Shown: positions 50,700-59,326 of the stretch, one piece after another
How the letters are laid out: each line of letters opens with the position of its first letter
Position numbering within the stretch: position 1 is the stretch's first letter
Assembly: GCA_029907475.1 (NCBI GenBank)
Contig: JARYLU010000003.1
Span: forward strand, 1-64,000
Length of the DNA stretch: 64,000 bases
Reading direction: 5' to 3'
Origin: Bacillota bacterium
GTDB taxonomy: Bacteria; Bacillota; DSM-12270; Thermacetogeniales; Thermacetogeniaceae
Translations under genes and position numbers: made by a program
The notes under the pieces: model-generated
What the model was told of the DNA's origin: nothing
Database searches by the model: none
What the model saw: only the letters and a program-made list of their open reading frames with translations

Positions 50700-52098
50700 C
50701 AGTACGCCCTCAGGGGTGCACCTCCACCTCTTTGCCGTTGACGGCCTCTACCTGGCTTTCGATGTCAACAGCGGTTCGCTCCACAGGCTGGACCACGTGG
50801 CATGGATCCTTCTCCGGGAACTCGTGGCAACCGGCGGCAGCTGGAATGATGCCCGCCAGGAGGCGGCCAGATTCTACCCTGCCGGCGAGGTTGCGGAGGC
50901 GGCCGCGGAAATCAAGGCTTTGGCGGAAGAGGGTCTTCTCTTTAGCGGGGATGAAGAATGGCGCTCCTTTGTACCCGGGGCGAATTTAGGCCTGAAAGCC
51001 CTCTGTCTTAACATCGCCCACAGTTGCAATTTGGCCTGTAACTACTGCTTCGTTCCCGCCGGACTCCGGACCGCAAAGGAAATCATGCCTCTGGAAGTGA
51101 TCCGGGCCGCCCTGGACTTTTTCATCAAGGAGACCCCTTATGAATTTTTAGCTGTTGACTTTTTTGGCGGGGAACCCCTCCTGCATTTTGCGGGAGTTCA
51201 AGCTGCTGTCGCCTATGCCCTTGAGATTGGAAAACATAAAAAGTGGAAATTTACCCTGACCACGAATACCCTGCTGCTTGACGAGGAGGTCCTTTCTTTT
51301 CTGCGCAAACACAACTTCTGCCTCGTCTTGAGCTGTGACGGGAGGCCCGAGACCCACGACCTTTACCGGGTGACGCCGGGGGGAGCGGGCACGTCTGCCC
51401 GGGTGGAGAAAAGAATCAGGGATTTTTTGAAGACCGGGGTGGTTCAGGAGTATTACGTCCGGGGTACGTACACGCGCCGGAATTTGCATTTCACCGAAGA
51501 CGTGCTTCACCTTGCGGAGCTGGGGGCGAAGAGCATTTCAATCGAGCCTGTCGTTGCTCCGCCCGACCAGCCTTACGCCCTCCGGCGGGAAGACGTCCCT
51601 GTGATCAAGAAAGAGTATTTCAAGCTGGCAAGGGCTCTGAGGGCACGGGAACAGGAAGGAGAAGAAATCACCTTTTACCATTTCTGTTTAGATCTTCAAG
51701 GAGGGCCTTGCGTGGCCAAGCGACTTACAGGTTGTGGCGCGGGCTACCAGTATCTTTGTGTGACCCCGGGCGGAGAGCTTTACCCCTGCCACCAGCTCGC
51801 GGGAAATCCCGCCTACCGGGTTGGTGATGTCTGGAATGGAGTTACCTCCTGTTCCCTGCCGGAAGATTTCCGGAATGCCCATGTGTACCGGAAAGAGCCG
51901 TGCCGGTCCTGCTGGGCGCGGTTTTTGTGCGGGGGCGGGTGTCACGCCCAGGCCGCTTTGCGGCAGGGGGAAATTTTTCATCCCGATTCCCTAGCCTGCG
52001 AACTGATGCGGGCACGCCTCGAAGGCGCCCTTTATTACCTCGCCCTGGGCGCGGAAACCGGAAAGGGGAGAGAAGGCCTTGCAGCACGGAGTTCCTGA
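50680..52098 (+). CDS. Radical SAM SCIFF maturase (SPASM-domain)
   Basis: The 472-residue enzyme has an N-terminal RiPP-recognition-like region (about 10-95, VDGLYLAFDVNSGSLHRLD), the radical SAM motif CNLACNYCF (Cys116, 120, 123) and a Cys-rich SPASM region (GCGAGYQYLCVTPGGELYPC, then CRSCWARFLCGGGCH). It installs thioether cross-links in the SCIFF peptide encoded just upstream. GTG 50680 overlaps the SCIFF gene; GTG 50716 is an alternative. The chromate transporter gene downstream overlaps its end by 20 bases, so the four genes are probably one transcript. Confidence 0.93.
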   Translation: MKPGKSNSTPSGVHLHLFAVDGLYLAFDVNSGSLHRLDHVAWILLRELVATGGSWNDARQEAARFYPAGEVAEAAAEIKALAEEGLLFSGDEEWRSFVPGANLGLKALCLNIAHSCNLACNYCFVPAGLRTAKEIMPLEVIRAALDFFIKETPYEFLAVDFFGGEPLLHFAGVQAAVAYALEIGKHKKWKFTLTTNTLLLDEEVLSFLRKHNFCLVLSCDGRPETHDLYRVTPGGAGTSARVEKRIRDFLKTGVVQEYYVRGTYTRRNLHFTEDVLHLAELGAKSISIEPVVAPPDQPYALRREDVPVIKKEYFKLARALRAREQEGEEITFYHFCLDLQGGPCVAKRLTGCGAGYQYLCVTPGGELYPCHQLAGNPAYRVGDVWNGVTSCSLPEDFRNAHVYRKEPCRSCWARFLCGGGCHAQAALRQGEIFHPDSLACELMRARLEGALYYLALGAETGKGREGLAARSS

Positions 52099-52684
52099 AA
52101 AAAAGAAGCCGGAGACAGCACGTCTCTGGCTTGAGCTCTTCTGGACCTTTTTCAAGATCGGTGCCCTCACTTTAGGCGGGGGGTATGCCATGCTCCCTTT
52201 AATCTATCACGAGGTGGTTGAACGCCGCCGCTGGCTGGACCGGGAAACCTTTTTTGCAGGCACCGCACTCGCCCAGGGGCTACCTGGCGCGAACGCGGTG
52301 AACACTGCAGTTTTTGTCGGTTACCGGCAGGCAGGCTTAGGGGGAGCCGGGGTTGCGGCATTGGGTTCCGTTGTCCCCTCTTTTATCATTATCTTAGCGC
52401 TTGGCCTTGTTATTTTTCGGATTTCCGCACTCCCGGCTGTTGCCGACATTTTCCAGGGGCTCCGGGCGGGAATCCTGGGTATGCTTTTATATTATTTAGG
52501 AACCTGGAGTCGTGCTCTGTACCGGGATTTCAGGTCTTTGCTCATCCTTGGGCTGGCCCTTTACGCTCTGCTGGTTCTGCAGTGGCACCCCATTGCAGTA
52601 ATTATCTGTGGCGGCCTGCTGGGCCTGCTCCTTTCCGCCGGGAATGTGCGTGTTGAACCAAAAGAAGGGGAGAAGCTATCTTGA
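52079..52684 (+). CDS. Chromate transporter, N-terminal-type half (CHR family)
   Basis: The 201-residue membrane protein has the CHR signature FFKIGALTLGGGYAMLP and GLPGANAVNTAVFVGYRQAG. In this split form the two halves form the transporter. CHR proteins export chromate, but many members in anaerobes probably move other oxyanions. The TTG start overlaps the SCIFF maturase end and has GGGGAGAGAAGG upstream. It overlaps the second half by four bases. Confidence 0.88.
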   Translation: MQHGVPEKKKPETARLWLELFWTFFKIGALTLGGGYAMLPLIYHEVVERRRWLDRETFFAGTALAQGLPGANAVNTAVFVGYRQAGLGGAGVAALGSVVPSFIIILALGLVIFRISALPAVADIFQGLRAGILGMLLYYLGTWSRALYRDFRSLLILGLALYALLVLQWHPIAVIICGGLLGLLLSAGNVRVEPKEGEKLS

Positions 52685-53196
52685 ACCTCTTCGATTTCCT
52701 CTTGACTTTTGTAAAAATCGGCCTTTTTAGTTTCGGAGGGGGGTATGCCGTAGTTCCACTGATCGCCGCCGAGGTGGTACAGCACCACCAGTGGCTGACC
52801 GCTTCCGAGTTTGCCGATTTGCTGGCTCTTTCCCAGCTTACTCCGGGCCCGTTGATGGTAAACACCGCCACTTTTATCGGGTACCGGGTCGGAGGGGTGC
52901 CCGGCGCGGCCCTGGGGACCCTCGGCGTCGTCCTCCCCGCTTTTATGATCATGCTCATATTAACTCATTATTACAGGATGTTTCGGGAGCGTGCCCTCGT
53001 CCGCCGGCTCCTCCGGGGATTTTATCCTGTTGTTGTCGCCCTTCTTGCCAGTGCCACCATTTTTTTTGCCCGTACCACTCCTTTTTCATGGAAAGTGCCC
53101 GTGATTGCCGCTTTCACCTGCGGGACCCTTGCAACAAGGCGCCTTGACCCTTTTTGGACTTTGATCGGGGCGGGGTGCTTAGGCTGGCTGCTGTAA
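52681..53196 (+). CDS. Chromate transporter, C-terminal-type half (CHR family)
   Basis: The 171-residue membrane protein has FVKIGLFSFGGGYAVVPLI and LTPGPLMVNTATFIGYRVGG, homologous to the first half, as expected for short-chain CHR pairs with antiparallel topology. The TTG start is overlapped by the stop of the first half (TTGA), a translational-coupling arrangement. No further gene follows on this transcript for 240 bases. Confidence 0.88.
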   Translation: MNLFDFLLTFVKIGLFSFGGGYAVVPLIAAEVVQHHQWLTASEFADLLALSQLTPGPLMVNTATFIGYRVGGVPGAALGTLGVVLPAFMIMLILTHYYRMFRERALVRRLLRGFYPVVVALLASATIFFARTTPFSWKVPVIAAFTCGTLATRRLDPFWTLIGAGCLGWLL

Positions 53197-53326
53197 GGAT
53201 AGGTGAATTGTCAAGGTCTTACCCGGTTGAAGCGGTTGCGGTGGAGCCTTTTAACGGTAAAAATGACCGGATTCGATTTTCTCGGTCAAGAATCGCCAGT
53301 ATTTAACTTTTACGGAATATCTTACC

Positions 53327-53355
53327 TTTACTTTACCGATTTTCCGTGTTATAAT
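53327..53355 (+). promoter_or_regulatory. Promoter of the M23 peptidase gene
   Basis: TTTACT (53327-53332), 17 bases, TATAAT (53350-53355), with an upstream TG giving an extended -10 (TGTTATAAT). Confidence 0.65.
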
Positions 53356-53438
53356 TCTTTTGGTTGTTTTTCCCGAAACCTAGGTAAAAGCATAAAATAA
53401 AATAAAAATTGAATTCTGGTTCATGGGAGAGGAAAGGG

Positions 53439-55049
53439 ATGAATTCGGAAGACAGGAATGTTTTTTCTTTATTGTCCCGATTGCGCCAACTTCACCTCAC
53501 ACCAGAGGATGGATTTAAAGAATGGCTGGGACGGCAGGCAGAGTTTATCCTGCCTTACCTGATGGAGTTTAAGGAATTGGCGAAGGCCTGGGGGGAAGAC
53601 CGCTGGCTCTGGATGAAGGGTGATCTCAAGGAAAAATATTCGCAAATTTCTTTTTTCATTCAGGATCTGCGCGCCGGGAAACGGCGTGTGCAGATTCCGG
53701 CGTCTGTAAAAAATCCTCGTTTCCTCGCGGCTGTTCTGGCCGGTTTTTTATTGTTTGGGGGGAACTTTTATCTCCTCCAGAACCGGCTCGTTTATGCCGT
53801 GAATTTCCAGGGGAGTGAGCTTGGATACGTTTCTTCCCGGCAGGCGGGAGAAGAGCTCAAATCCCGGGTCGAGAAAGAGCTGGAAAGGCGCCTCGGCGGG
53901 GATGTTTTTCTCCCTGACCCCTTAACTTTTACGACATGCCTTGCACCCGGCACGAGGCTGACTTCTCAAGGGGAGCTCCTTGCAAACTACCGGAGACTTC
54001 CCTGGCTGACCCAGGGTGTGGAAATTTTCATCGACGGGGAGCCCGCCCTGGTGGTCCAGAGTAGAGAGGTGGCAGAAAAGGTACTTGCCACAGTAAAAGG
54101 GACATACCGCGCGAAACTTGCGGGAGAAAAGGTTGAGGAGATCAGGTTCCGGGAAAAGGTCACCCTTCACCCCCGACAGGTGGCAGTTAGTGAGATCACC
54201 CCCCCGGACGCTGCTGTCTCGCTCCTGCAGCAGGGGAGGGTTCAGACGAAAAAGTACATCGTCAAAGATGGTGATTCCCTCTGGAGTATCGCTCGTGCTC
54301 ACGACCTCCTTGTGGATGACCTTTACAGGGCCAACCCGGAATTAACCTCAGATCGTTTAGATATCGATCAGGAGTTAAAGCTGGCGGCGAGCGAACCCTT
54401 AATCAATGTCATGATTACCAGCACCGCAGTAAAGAAAGAGGCCATTCCGTTTGAGGTACGGGTAGAATACGACTCCGGGTTATGGCGCGGCCAGACGCGG
54501 GTTCGCCGGGCCGGCGAGGAGGGGGAAGTGGAAGTAACTTACCGGGTTGTCCGCCAGAACGAGACGACCGTGTCCCGGGAAGTTCTCGGGCGGCGGGTTT
54601 TGAAAGAACCCGTTTCCAAGGTTGTGGCGCAGGGAACGCGGCGCACGGTGGCCGTTGCTCAGGTTTCGCGGGGCTCGGGGAGCGGAACGCTTAGTTGGCC
54701 TGTCGGAGGAAGCATTACCTCGGGCTACGGTTACCGCGGCAGGGAGTTTCACGGGGGAATCGACATTGCCGCCGGTTCCGGAACCCCTGTCGGAGCCGCC
54801 GCCGGGGGCCGGGTCGTTTCTGCGGGTTGGGACGGGGGTTACGGGCAGGCAGTTGTGATTGATCACGGGAATGGCCTGGCGACGCGCTACGCGCATCTCT
54901 CCCGGATTAGTGTCAGCAGCGGAGAAACGGTGAGCCGGGGCGAAGTAATCGGCACTGTCGGGTCAACGGGAAGGGCATCAGGCCCCCACCTTCACTTTGA
55001 GGTGCTGGTAAACGGGAGCAGGACGAACCCTTATAATTATTTAAGGTGA
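53439..55049 (+). CDS. Membrane-anchored M23 endopeptidase with LysM and G5 domains
   Basis: The 536-residue protein has an amphipathic cytosolic N-terminus (about 1-90) and a membrane segment (FLAAVLAGFLLFGGNFYLL). LysM (KYIVKDGDSLWSIARAHDLL near 275-320) and G5 (about 330-410) domains precede a C-terminal M23 domain with HGGIDIAAG and HLHFEV, the zinc ligands. The M23 domain would cleave peptidoglycan peptides; LysM and G5 bind glycan. Sporulation M23 proteins such as SpoIIQ are similar in plan. ATG 53439 has GGGAGAGG upstream. Confidence 0.92.
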   Translation: MNSEDRNVFSLLSRLRQLHLTPEDGFKEWLGRQAEFILPYLMEFKELAKAWGEDRWLWMKGDLKEKYSQISFFIQDLRAGKRRVQIPASVKNPRFLAAVLAGFLLFGGNFYLLQNRLVYAVNFQGSELGYVSSRQAGEELKSRVEKELERRLGGDVFLPDPLTFTTCLAPGTRLTSQGELLANYRRLPWLTQGVEIFIDGEPALVVQSREVAEKVLATVKGTYRAKLAGEKVEEIRFREKVTLHPRQVAVSEITPPDAAVSLLQQGRVQTKKYIVKDGDSLWSIARAHDLLVDDLYRANPELTSDRLDIDQELKLAASEPLINVMITSTAVKKEAIPFEVRVEYDSGLWRGQTRVRRAGEEGEVEVTYRVVRQNETTVSREVLGRRVLKEPVSKVVAQGTRRTVAVAQVSRGSGSGTLSWPVGGSITSGYGYRGREFHGGIDIAAGSGTPVGAAAGGRVVSAGWDGGYGQAVVIDHGNGLATRYAHLSRISVSSGETVSRGEVIGTVGSTGRASGPHLHFEVLVNGSRTNPYNYLR

Positions 55050-55078
55050 GCCCGGTAAGTGATTCAGAATCCTTACCT

Positions 55079-55110
55079 CCCCCAGGATAAGCCTGGGGGC
55101 TTCTCTTTTT
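55079..55110 (+). terminator. Terminator after the M23 peptidase
   Basis: CCCCCAGG (55079-55086) pairs with CCTGGGGG (55092-55099) around ATAAG, followed by CTTCTCTTTTT. Confidence 0.85.
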
Positions 55111-55251
55111 ATCGAGAGCCGCTCTGCTAAAGCAAAGTCTTGCGCTTTCTCGTGAGCTCCAGGGTTACAGATTGCAACCCTCGACATTTTCCTGTTTAGC
55201 CAGTTCTGCAACGCGGCGTGGGCAATAGTTTCAAGGAAAGAATTCTTTTTC

Positions 55252-55263
55252 ATTTTCGACAAA
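55252..55263 (-). promoter_or_regulatory. Spo0A box (0A box)
   Basis: ATTTTCGACAAA is the exact reverse complement of TTTGTCGAAAAT, which includes the TGTCGAA core bound by Spo0A~P. It lies 19 bases upstream of the TATAAT at 55283, so it overlaps where a -35 would be. That is the placement of activating boxes in known Spo0A-dependent sigma-A promoters such as spoIIG and spoIIE. Confidence 0.7.
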
Positions 55264-55279
55264 CTGCTTTTGAGCTTTG

Positions 55280-55288
55280 TGCTATAAT
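55280..55288 (+). promoter_or_regulatory. Extended -10 promoter of the TPR-protein gene
   Basis: TGCTATAAT (55280-55288) is a full extended -10. No good -35 exists at 16-18 bases upstream, and the Spo0A box lies there instead. Confidence 0.65.
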
Positions 55289-55366
55289 AATTGGCAGGTC
55301 GGAGGCGGGAAGAGTTGCCCGATAAAAGCAGGGGAATGGAGAAGGGAGAAGAGGAGATGGGAGAGG

Positions 55367-56008
55367 ATGTTGCGAATTTTCCGTGAGCGACGCCTTTGGG
55401 CGCGGGTGGTTCTCTGCGTTTTGGTGGGAATGCTGGCACTGGGTTTAATCGGGTCAACAATAGCATGGTACCTGGAACCCGGTCAACGAGCCCCCGGTTC
55501 CTCCCCCCGGCCGGACCGGGATGAACCGGGCAGCCAGACGGAGGAGGACCAGCTCAAGGCCCTGTATGCGGAGTATGAAACAATGCTGGCAGCCAGTCCG
55601 GATGATCTGGCCGTTCTGACAGGATCCGCCAGGGTAGCGGCAGAACTGGGATACTTTTATTTTCAAGAGGGGAAACAGGTAGAGGGAAGGGAATTTTACC
55701 AGCGTGCTGTAGCGCATTACGAAGGGGTTTTGGCCCGGCAGGAGGAACCGGGCATCCGCCTCGAACTGGCAGAAGCCTATCAGGCTTTGGGGTCCTTTGA
55801 GCAGGCCGAGCAGGAGCTTCAAACCGTGCTGGAAAAAGACCCCGGAAATGTTCAGGCGCAGGTTCAAAGGGGGCTGTTGCGGGAGGCCTGGCAGGATTGG
55901 AGCGGTGCAGCAGAGATCTGGGAAGCCCTGGCTCAGGAGCAAGCTGACCTGGCGGTGCGTGAGTTTGCCCAAGCGAGGTTGGAAATGGTCCGGGAAAAAT
56001 TAAAGTAA
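55367..56008 (+). CDS. Membrane-anchored TPR protein
   Basis: The 213-residue protein has a membrane anchor (about 12-32, VVLCVLVGMLALGLIGSTIA) and at least two TPR-like repeats (LGYFYFQEGKQVEGREFYQR, LAEAYQALGSFEQAEQELQT). TPRs mediate protein assembly. ATG 55367 has GGAGATGGGAGAGG upstream; a longer frame to 55277 covers the promoter. The Spo0A box and the neighbouring M23 and MA peptidases suggest a role in sporulation or wall remodelling, but no partner is evident. Confidence 0.82.
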   Translation: MLRIFRERRLWARVVLCVLVGMLALGLIGSTIAWYLEPGQRAPGSSPRPDRDEPGSQTEEDQLKALYAEYETMLAASPDDLAVLTGSARVAAELGYFYFQEGKQVEGREFYQRAVAHYEGVLARQEEPGIRLELAEAYQALGSFEQAEQELQTVLEKDPGNVQAQVQRGLLREAWQDWSGAAEIWEALAQEQADLAVREFAQARLEMVREKLK

Positions 56009-56171
56009 AGCCCGTGCAGGCTTCTTTTTTTTCAGAAGTTCGGATGGGCCCGGTCCCGGTGACCGGTAAGGGCGTTGAAGACAGGCGGGATGAAGAACGG
56101 TTGGGTTTTATTGCTAGCCACGAACTCACTTTCTTTTAGTATAATGGGGGAGGAGAGAGGAGGAAGGAGGA

Positions 56172-57014
56172 ATGGACCGGTTTCTTATTGTTTGCCTGGT
56201 CTTGTGCCTTGTTGTCCTGGTGGCCTTTAACGTTGTCCAGCCGAGCCCGGTCCGTACCTTTGGCTACGGATTATTTCGAGAATACCAGCGTTTCTTGCTC
56301 ACCCTTGAAACATCCTCCTGGCCCACCCGCGCAGGAGAGCATTTTATCGTGAAATACCGGCCGGGGGATGAGGCGAGCGCCAGTTTGGTTCTGCAGGAGG
56401 CGGAAAGGGTCTACCGTCCTTTAGGGGATTTTCTGGCTTACCTCCCCGAGGAAAAGGTCCCAATTCTCATTTATCCCGACCGGGCCTCCCTCAACCGGAT
56501 CTTTGGCTGGGGGAGCGAAGAGAGCGCAATGGGTGTTTACTGGGCCGGGACTATCAGAATTTTATCCCCCAGCGACTGGCTGGGAGATTTGCCTGACGCC
56601 CAAAAGGAGACGGCCTTCAGAGCCCAGGGGCCTGTTGCCCACGAATTCATTCATTACCTGGTAGACTATAAGAGCAAGGGGAACTACCCCCGCTGGTTGA
56701 CGGAGGGTCTTGCTCAATACGGGGAGGAGCACGTTGCCGGGACTGTCCCCCCAAATTCCAGGAACCTTTCCCTCACACCTCTTCCTTTAAGGGATTTGGA
56801 CAGGAAATTTGACGATCCGGTCTGGCAGGATTATAGTTACGCCCTGGCGCGGGACGTGGTGGCATATCTCGTGGAAAAGTACGGAGCGGAAAAAATCCCC
56901 CGCCTGTTAGATTCCCTCGGTCAGGGGTACAGTTTAGAGCAGGCCTTTACGCAAACCCTGGGGGTTGGGGTTGACGAATTTTTAGAAGGCTACAGAGGCA
57001 GCCGGGTTGAATAA
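56172..57014 (+). CDS. Membrane-anchored peptidase MA family protein (zinc metallopeptidase)
   Basis: The 280-residue protein has an N-terminal membrane segment (LIVCLVLCLVVLVAFNVV) and a gluzincin-like core with VAHEFIHYLVDY (HExxH) and, about 20 residues later, WLTEGLAQYGEE with the third zinc-ligand Glu. It should be an extracytoplasmic metallopeptidase; no substrate is known. GGAGGAAGGAGG precedes the ATG, and a TATAAT lies at 56140. It lies between the TPR gene and a small membrane-protein gene. Confidence 0.88.
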   Translation: MDRFLIVCLVLCLVVLVAFNVVQPSPVRTFGYGLFREYQRFLLTLETSSWPTRAGEHFIVKYRPGDEASASLVLQEAERVYRPLGDFLAYLPEEKVPILIYPDRASLNRIFGWGSEESAMGVYWAGTIRILSPSDWLGDLPDAQKETAFRAQGPVAHEFIHYLVDYKSKGNYPRWLTEGLAQYGEEHVAGTVPPNSRNLSLTPLPLRDLDRKFDDPVWQDYSYALARDVVAYLVEKYGAEKIPRLLDSLGQGYSLEQAFTQTLGVGVDEFLEGYRGSRVE

Positions 57015-57059
57015 TTTTTCCCCCTTTTGCCCAAGACTAACGGCAAAAGGAGTGAGTTG

Positions 57060-57215
57060 ATGGGGCCGAGAATTGTCGCACTGGTTTTGGGGATCGTGCT
57101 TTTTCTTGCTGCTGTTGCCGGAATGACCGGTTTGGTACGGCGCGCCAGGCACCACGTACCGGTTTGCGAGACGGCCGGCGTGCCTGCGATCCATGCAGGG
57201 TATTGGTGCAGGTAA
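57060..57215 (+). CDS. Small membrane protein, 51 residues
   Basis: The ATG at 57060 follows AAGGAG by eight bases. The product has one strong membrane segment (RIVALVLGIVLFLAAVAGMT) and a short basic, Cys-containing tail (HVPVCETAGVPAIHAGYWCR). I recognise no family. It lies between the MA-family peptidase and murA on the same strand. The long murA-frame extension overlaps it only partly, so it is likely a separate gene. Confidence 0.5.
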   Translation: MGPRIVALVLGIVLFLAAVAGMTGLVRRARHHVPVCETAGVPAIHAGYWCR

Positions 57216-57346
57216 TGGCTTTACAGACTTCGCGAAACAGGGCAAAAGAAGTCACCGGGAGGGAAGGAATATTCAATCCCGGAGAGAATATAAAAGTTAC
57301 GGAAAAGGACCATTTTTCGGTGCCGATGACTGGAGGAAACAATCGC

Positions 57347-58597
57347 ATGAAATTGAGGATTAAAGGGGGGAGTCGCCTCCGGGGGAGGGTCCGTGTCAGC
57401 GGTGCAAAGAATGCCGCCCTGGTTTTAATTGCTGCGAGCGCGCTGGCGCACGGGGAAGTTATTTTAGACAATGTGCCGAGAATTTCGGATGTGGAAACCC
57501 AACTGAAAATCGTCCGGACCCTGGGAGCAAAGTCTACGTGGCTGGGACAAAATACGGTTTCTCTGATCTGGCCCGACCAGGTCGAGAGTGCGCCTCCCTA
57601 TGACCTTGCAAAAAAGCTGCGTGCTTCGAACCTGTTTTTAGGTGCACTTGCCGCCAGACAGGGCAGGACGGAAATTCCCCTGCCCGGTGGTTGCAATATC
57701 GGATCTCGCCCGATGGATCTTCATTTAAAGGGCCTTCGGATTTTAGGCTTTGAAGTCGGTTTAGAACACGGTTTTATCAGGGCCCGGGCCCGGCAATTGC
57801 AGGGTGCCCGGGTCTATTTAGACTTTCCAAGTGTGGGGGCTACGGAAAATCTCATCATGGCAGCAAGCGGGATTCCCGGGACGACCGTGCTCGAAAATGC
57901 TGCGAAGGAACCGGAAATCGTTGACCTTGTAAGTTTTCTCAACGCCCTGGGAGCACGCATCCGGGGTGCGGGGACGGATCTGATTAAGATCGAAGGGGTC
58001 CGGGAGCTGGGAGGCACGAGGTTTAGCGTGATCCCGGACCGCATCGAGGCGGGCACCTATATGATTGCAGCCGGCATTGCAGGCGAAGAGGTAACCGTTG
58101 AAAACGTCATTGTTACCCACCTGCAGTCCGTGATCGCGAAGCTGGAGGATGTGGGCCTCGAAGTAGAGCCTGGAGAGGATTCTTTAACCGTGAGGAACAA
58201 GGGAGAGCTTCGCGCCACCGATATCAAGACGCTCCCTTATCCTGGTTTCCCGACAGATTTGCAGTCCCCAATGATGTCTCTCCTCTGCCTGGCCCGCGGT
58301 ACCAGCCTGATTGTGGAAAATGTTTTTGAAAACCGTTTCCAGGTGGCCGACGAATTGAAACGGATGGGGGGCCGGATCAGGGTTAAAGGGCATATGGCTG
58401 TGGTAGAGGGTGGAGCGAAGCTCTTTGGCACCCAGGTGAAGGCTACAGACCTCCGCGCGGGGGCCGCCCTTCTCCTTGCGGGACTTGCCGCCGAGGGAGA
58501 AACGGAAATTTGCCAGGCAGAACTGCTTGCCCGGGGATATGAAGGGGTGGTTGAGAAGTTTACCGCCCTGGGGGCGCGGGTAGAGAATATTTCTTGA
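57347..58597 (+). CDS. murA: UDP-N-acetylglucosamine 1-carboxyvinyltransferase
   Basis: The 416-residue enzyme catalyses the first committed step of peptidoglycan synthesis. It has VSGAKNAALVLIAASALAHG, LRASNLFLGALAARQG and PGGCNIGSRP with the fosfomycin-target Cys at residue 116. ATG 57347 has TGGAGGAAA upstream and gives the family's usual length. Firmicutes usually carry two MurA copies; this one lies beside a deacetylase and a PAP2-like gene. Its stop overlaps the next start (TTGA). Confidence 0.95.
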   Translation: MKLRIKGGSRLRGRVRVSGAKNAALVLIAASALAHGEVILDNVPRISDVETQLKIVRTLGAKSTWLGQNTVSLIWPDQVESAPPYDLAKKLRASNLFLGALAARQGRTEIPLPGGCNIGSRPMDLHLKGLRILGFEVGLEHGFIRARARQLQGARVYLDFPSVGATENLIMAASGIPGTTVLENAAKEPEIVDLVSFLNALGARIRGAGTDLIKIEGVRELGGTRFSVIPDRIEAGTYMIAAGIAGEEVTVENVIVTHLQSVIAKLEDVGLEVEPGEDSLTVRNKGELRATDIKTLPYPGFPTDLQSPMMSLLCLARGTSLIVENVFENRFQVADELKRMGGRIRVKGHMAVVEGGAKLFGTQVKATDLRAGAALLLAGLAAEGETEICQAELLARGYEGVVEKFTALGARVENIS

Positions 58598-59307
58598 GGA
58601 GTTTGGCCGGGGTGGAAGGGCTCGCTGAAGGATTGCTCGCTTTATTTGGAACGTGGGCTTTTCTGCCCGATCTCTGGTTACGCATCCGGAGCCGCCGGGT
58701 CTTGTGCGAAAGGCGGACACAGGGAGGGAAGATAGCCTTAACCTTTGATGATGGACCGGATCCCCGCGTCACGCCTCTCATTTTGGACATCCTGGCCGGG
58801 CGGGGTGTTCGGGCCACCTTTTTTCTCGTTGCGAGGAGAGCCCTGGAGCACCCGGATCTCGTCCGGGAAATTATTAAAAGGGGACACGAAGTGGGAAGTC
58901 ACGGGATGAACCACCTCCCCTTTTGGGTCCTTTCGCCGGGGCGGACGCGGTTTGAGATCAGAGAGGCAGCGCGTTGTCTAAGAAACCTTACAGGCCAGGT
59001 AGTTTCTTATTTCAGGCCACCCTGGGGGAGTTTTAATTTGCTCACTTATTTTTATGCAAAGCAGGAGGGCCAGAGGATCATCCTCTGGACGCTGGATTCC
59101 TGCGACTGGTTTTTTCTGGCACCGGACCGGAGCATTATCAAGCGGGTTCTCCGGCGGGTCCGGGGGGGTTCGGTGATCCTGTTTCACGACGGCCGGGGAG
59201 CAGGCCGAAAGGGTATTGCCCTGGTCAAGGCGTTGCCGGTCCTGCTCGAAAAATTGCAAGAAAAGGGTTATGCGCCGGTTCCTGTCGGCGAGCTTCTGAA
59301 TGTATGA
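58594..59307 (+). CDS. Polysaccharide deacetylase (NodB-fold)
   Basis: The 237-residue protein has the NodB motifs: ALTFDDGPDPR with the catalytic and metal Asp, SHGMNHL with the two metal His, RPPWGSFN and VILFHDGRG. It is a zinc-dependent deacetylase of peptidoglycan or other amino-sugar polymers. The TTG start overlaps the murA stop. The N-terminal 25 residues are hydrophobic and may anchor it. The coupling to murA suggests wall or cortex modification. Confidence 0.9.
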   Translation: MRSLAGVEGLAEGLLALFGTWAFLPDLWLRIRSRRVLCERRTQGGKIALTFDDGPDPRVTPLILDILAGRGVRATFFLVARRALEHPDLVREIIKRGHEVGSHGMNHLPFWVLSPGRTRFEIREAARCLRNLTGQVVSYFRPPWGSFNLLTYFYAKQEGQRIILWTLDSCDWFFLAPDRSIIKRVLRRVRGGSVILFHDGRGAGRKGIALVKALPVLLEKLQEKGYAPVPVGELLNV

Positions 59308-59326
59308 GAAAGGGTGAGGGAGAGGA

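Larger units (their letters stand above)
55111..55366 (+). other. Intergenic region before the TPR gene
   Basis: It contains the Spo0A box and the extended -10 promoter described separately. On the minus strand an open frame (about 55254-55041) without a ribosome site runs back through the terminator; I do not treat it as a gene. Confidence 0.5.

Noticed and set aside
55041-55254. Minus-strand open frame beginning KKNSFLETIAHAAL.
   Set aside because: It has no ribosome site, matches no transposase I know, and its 3' half is the terminator of the M23 gene.
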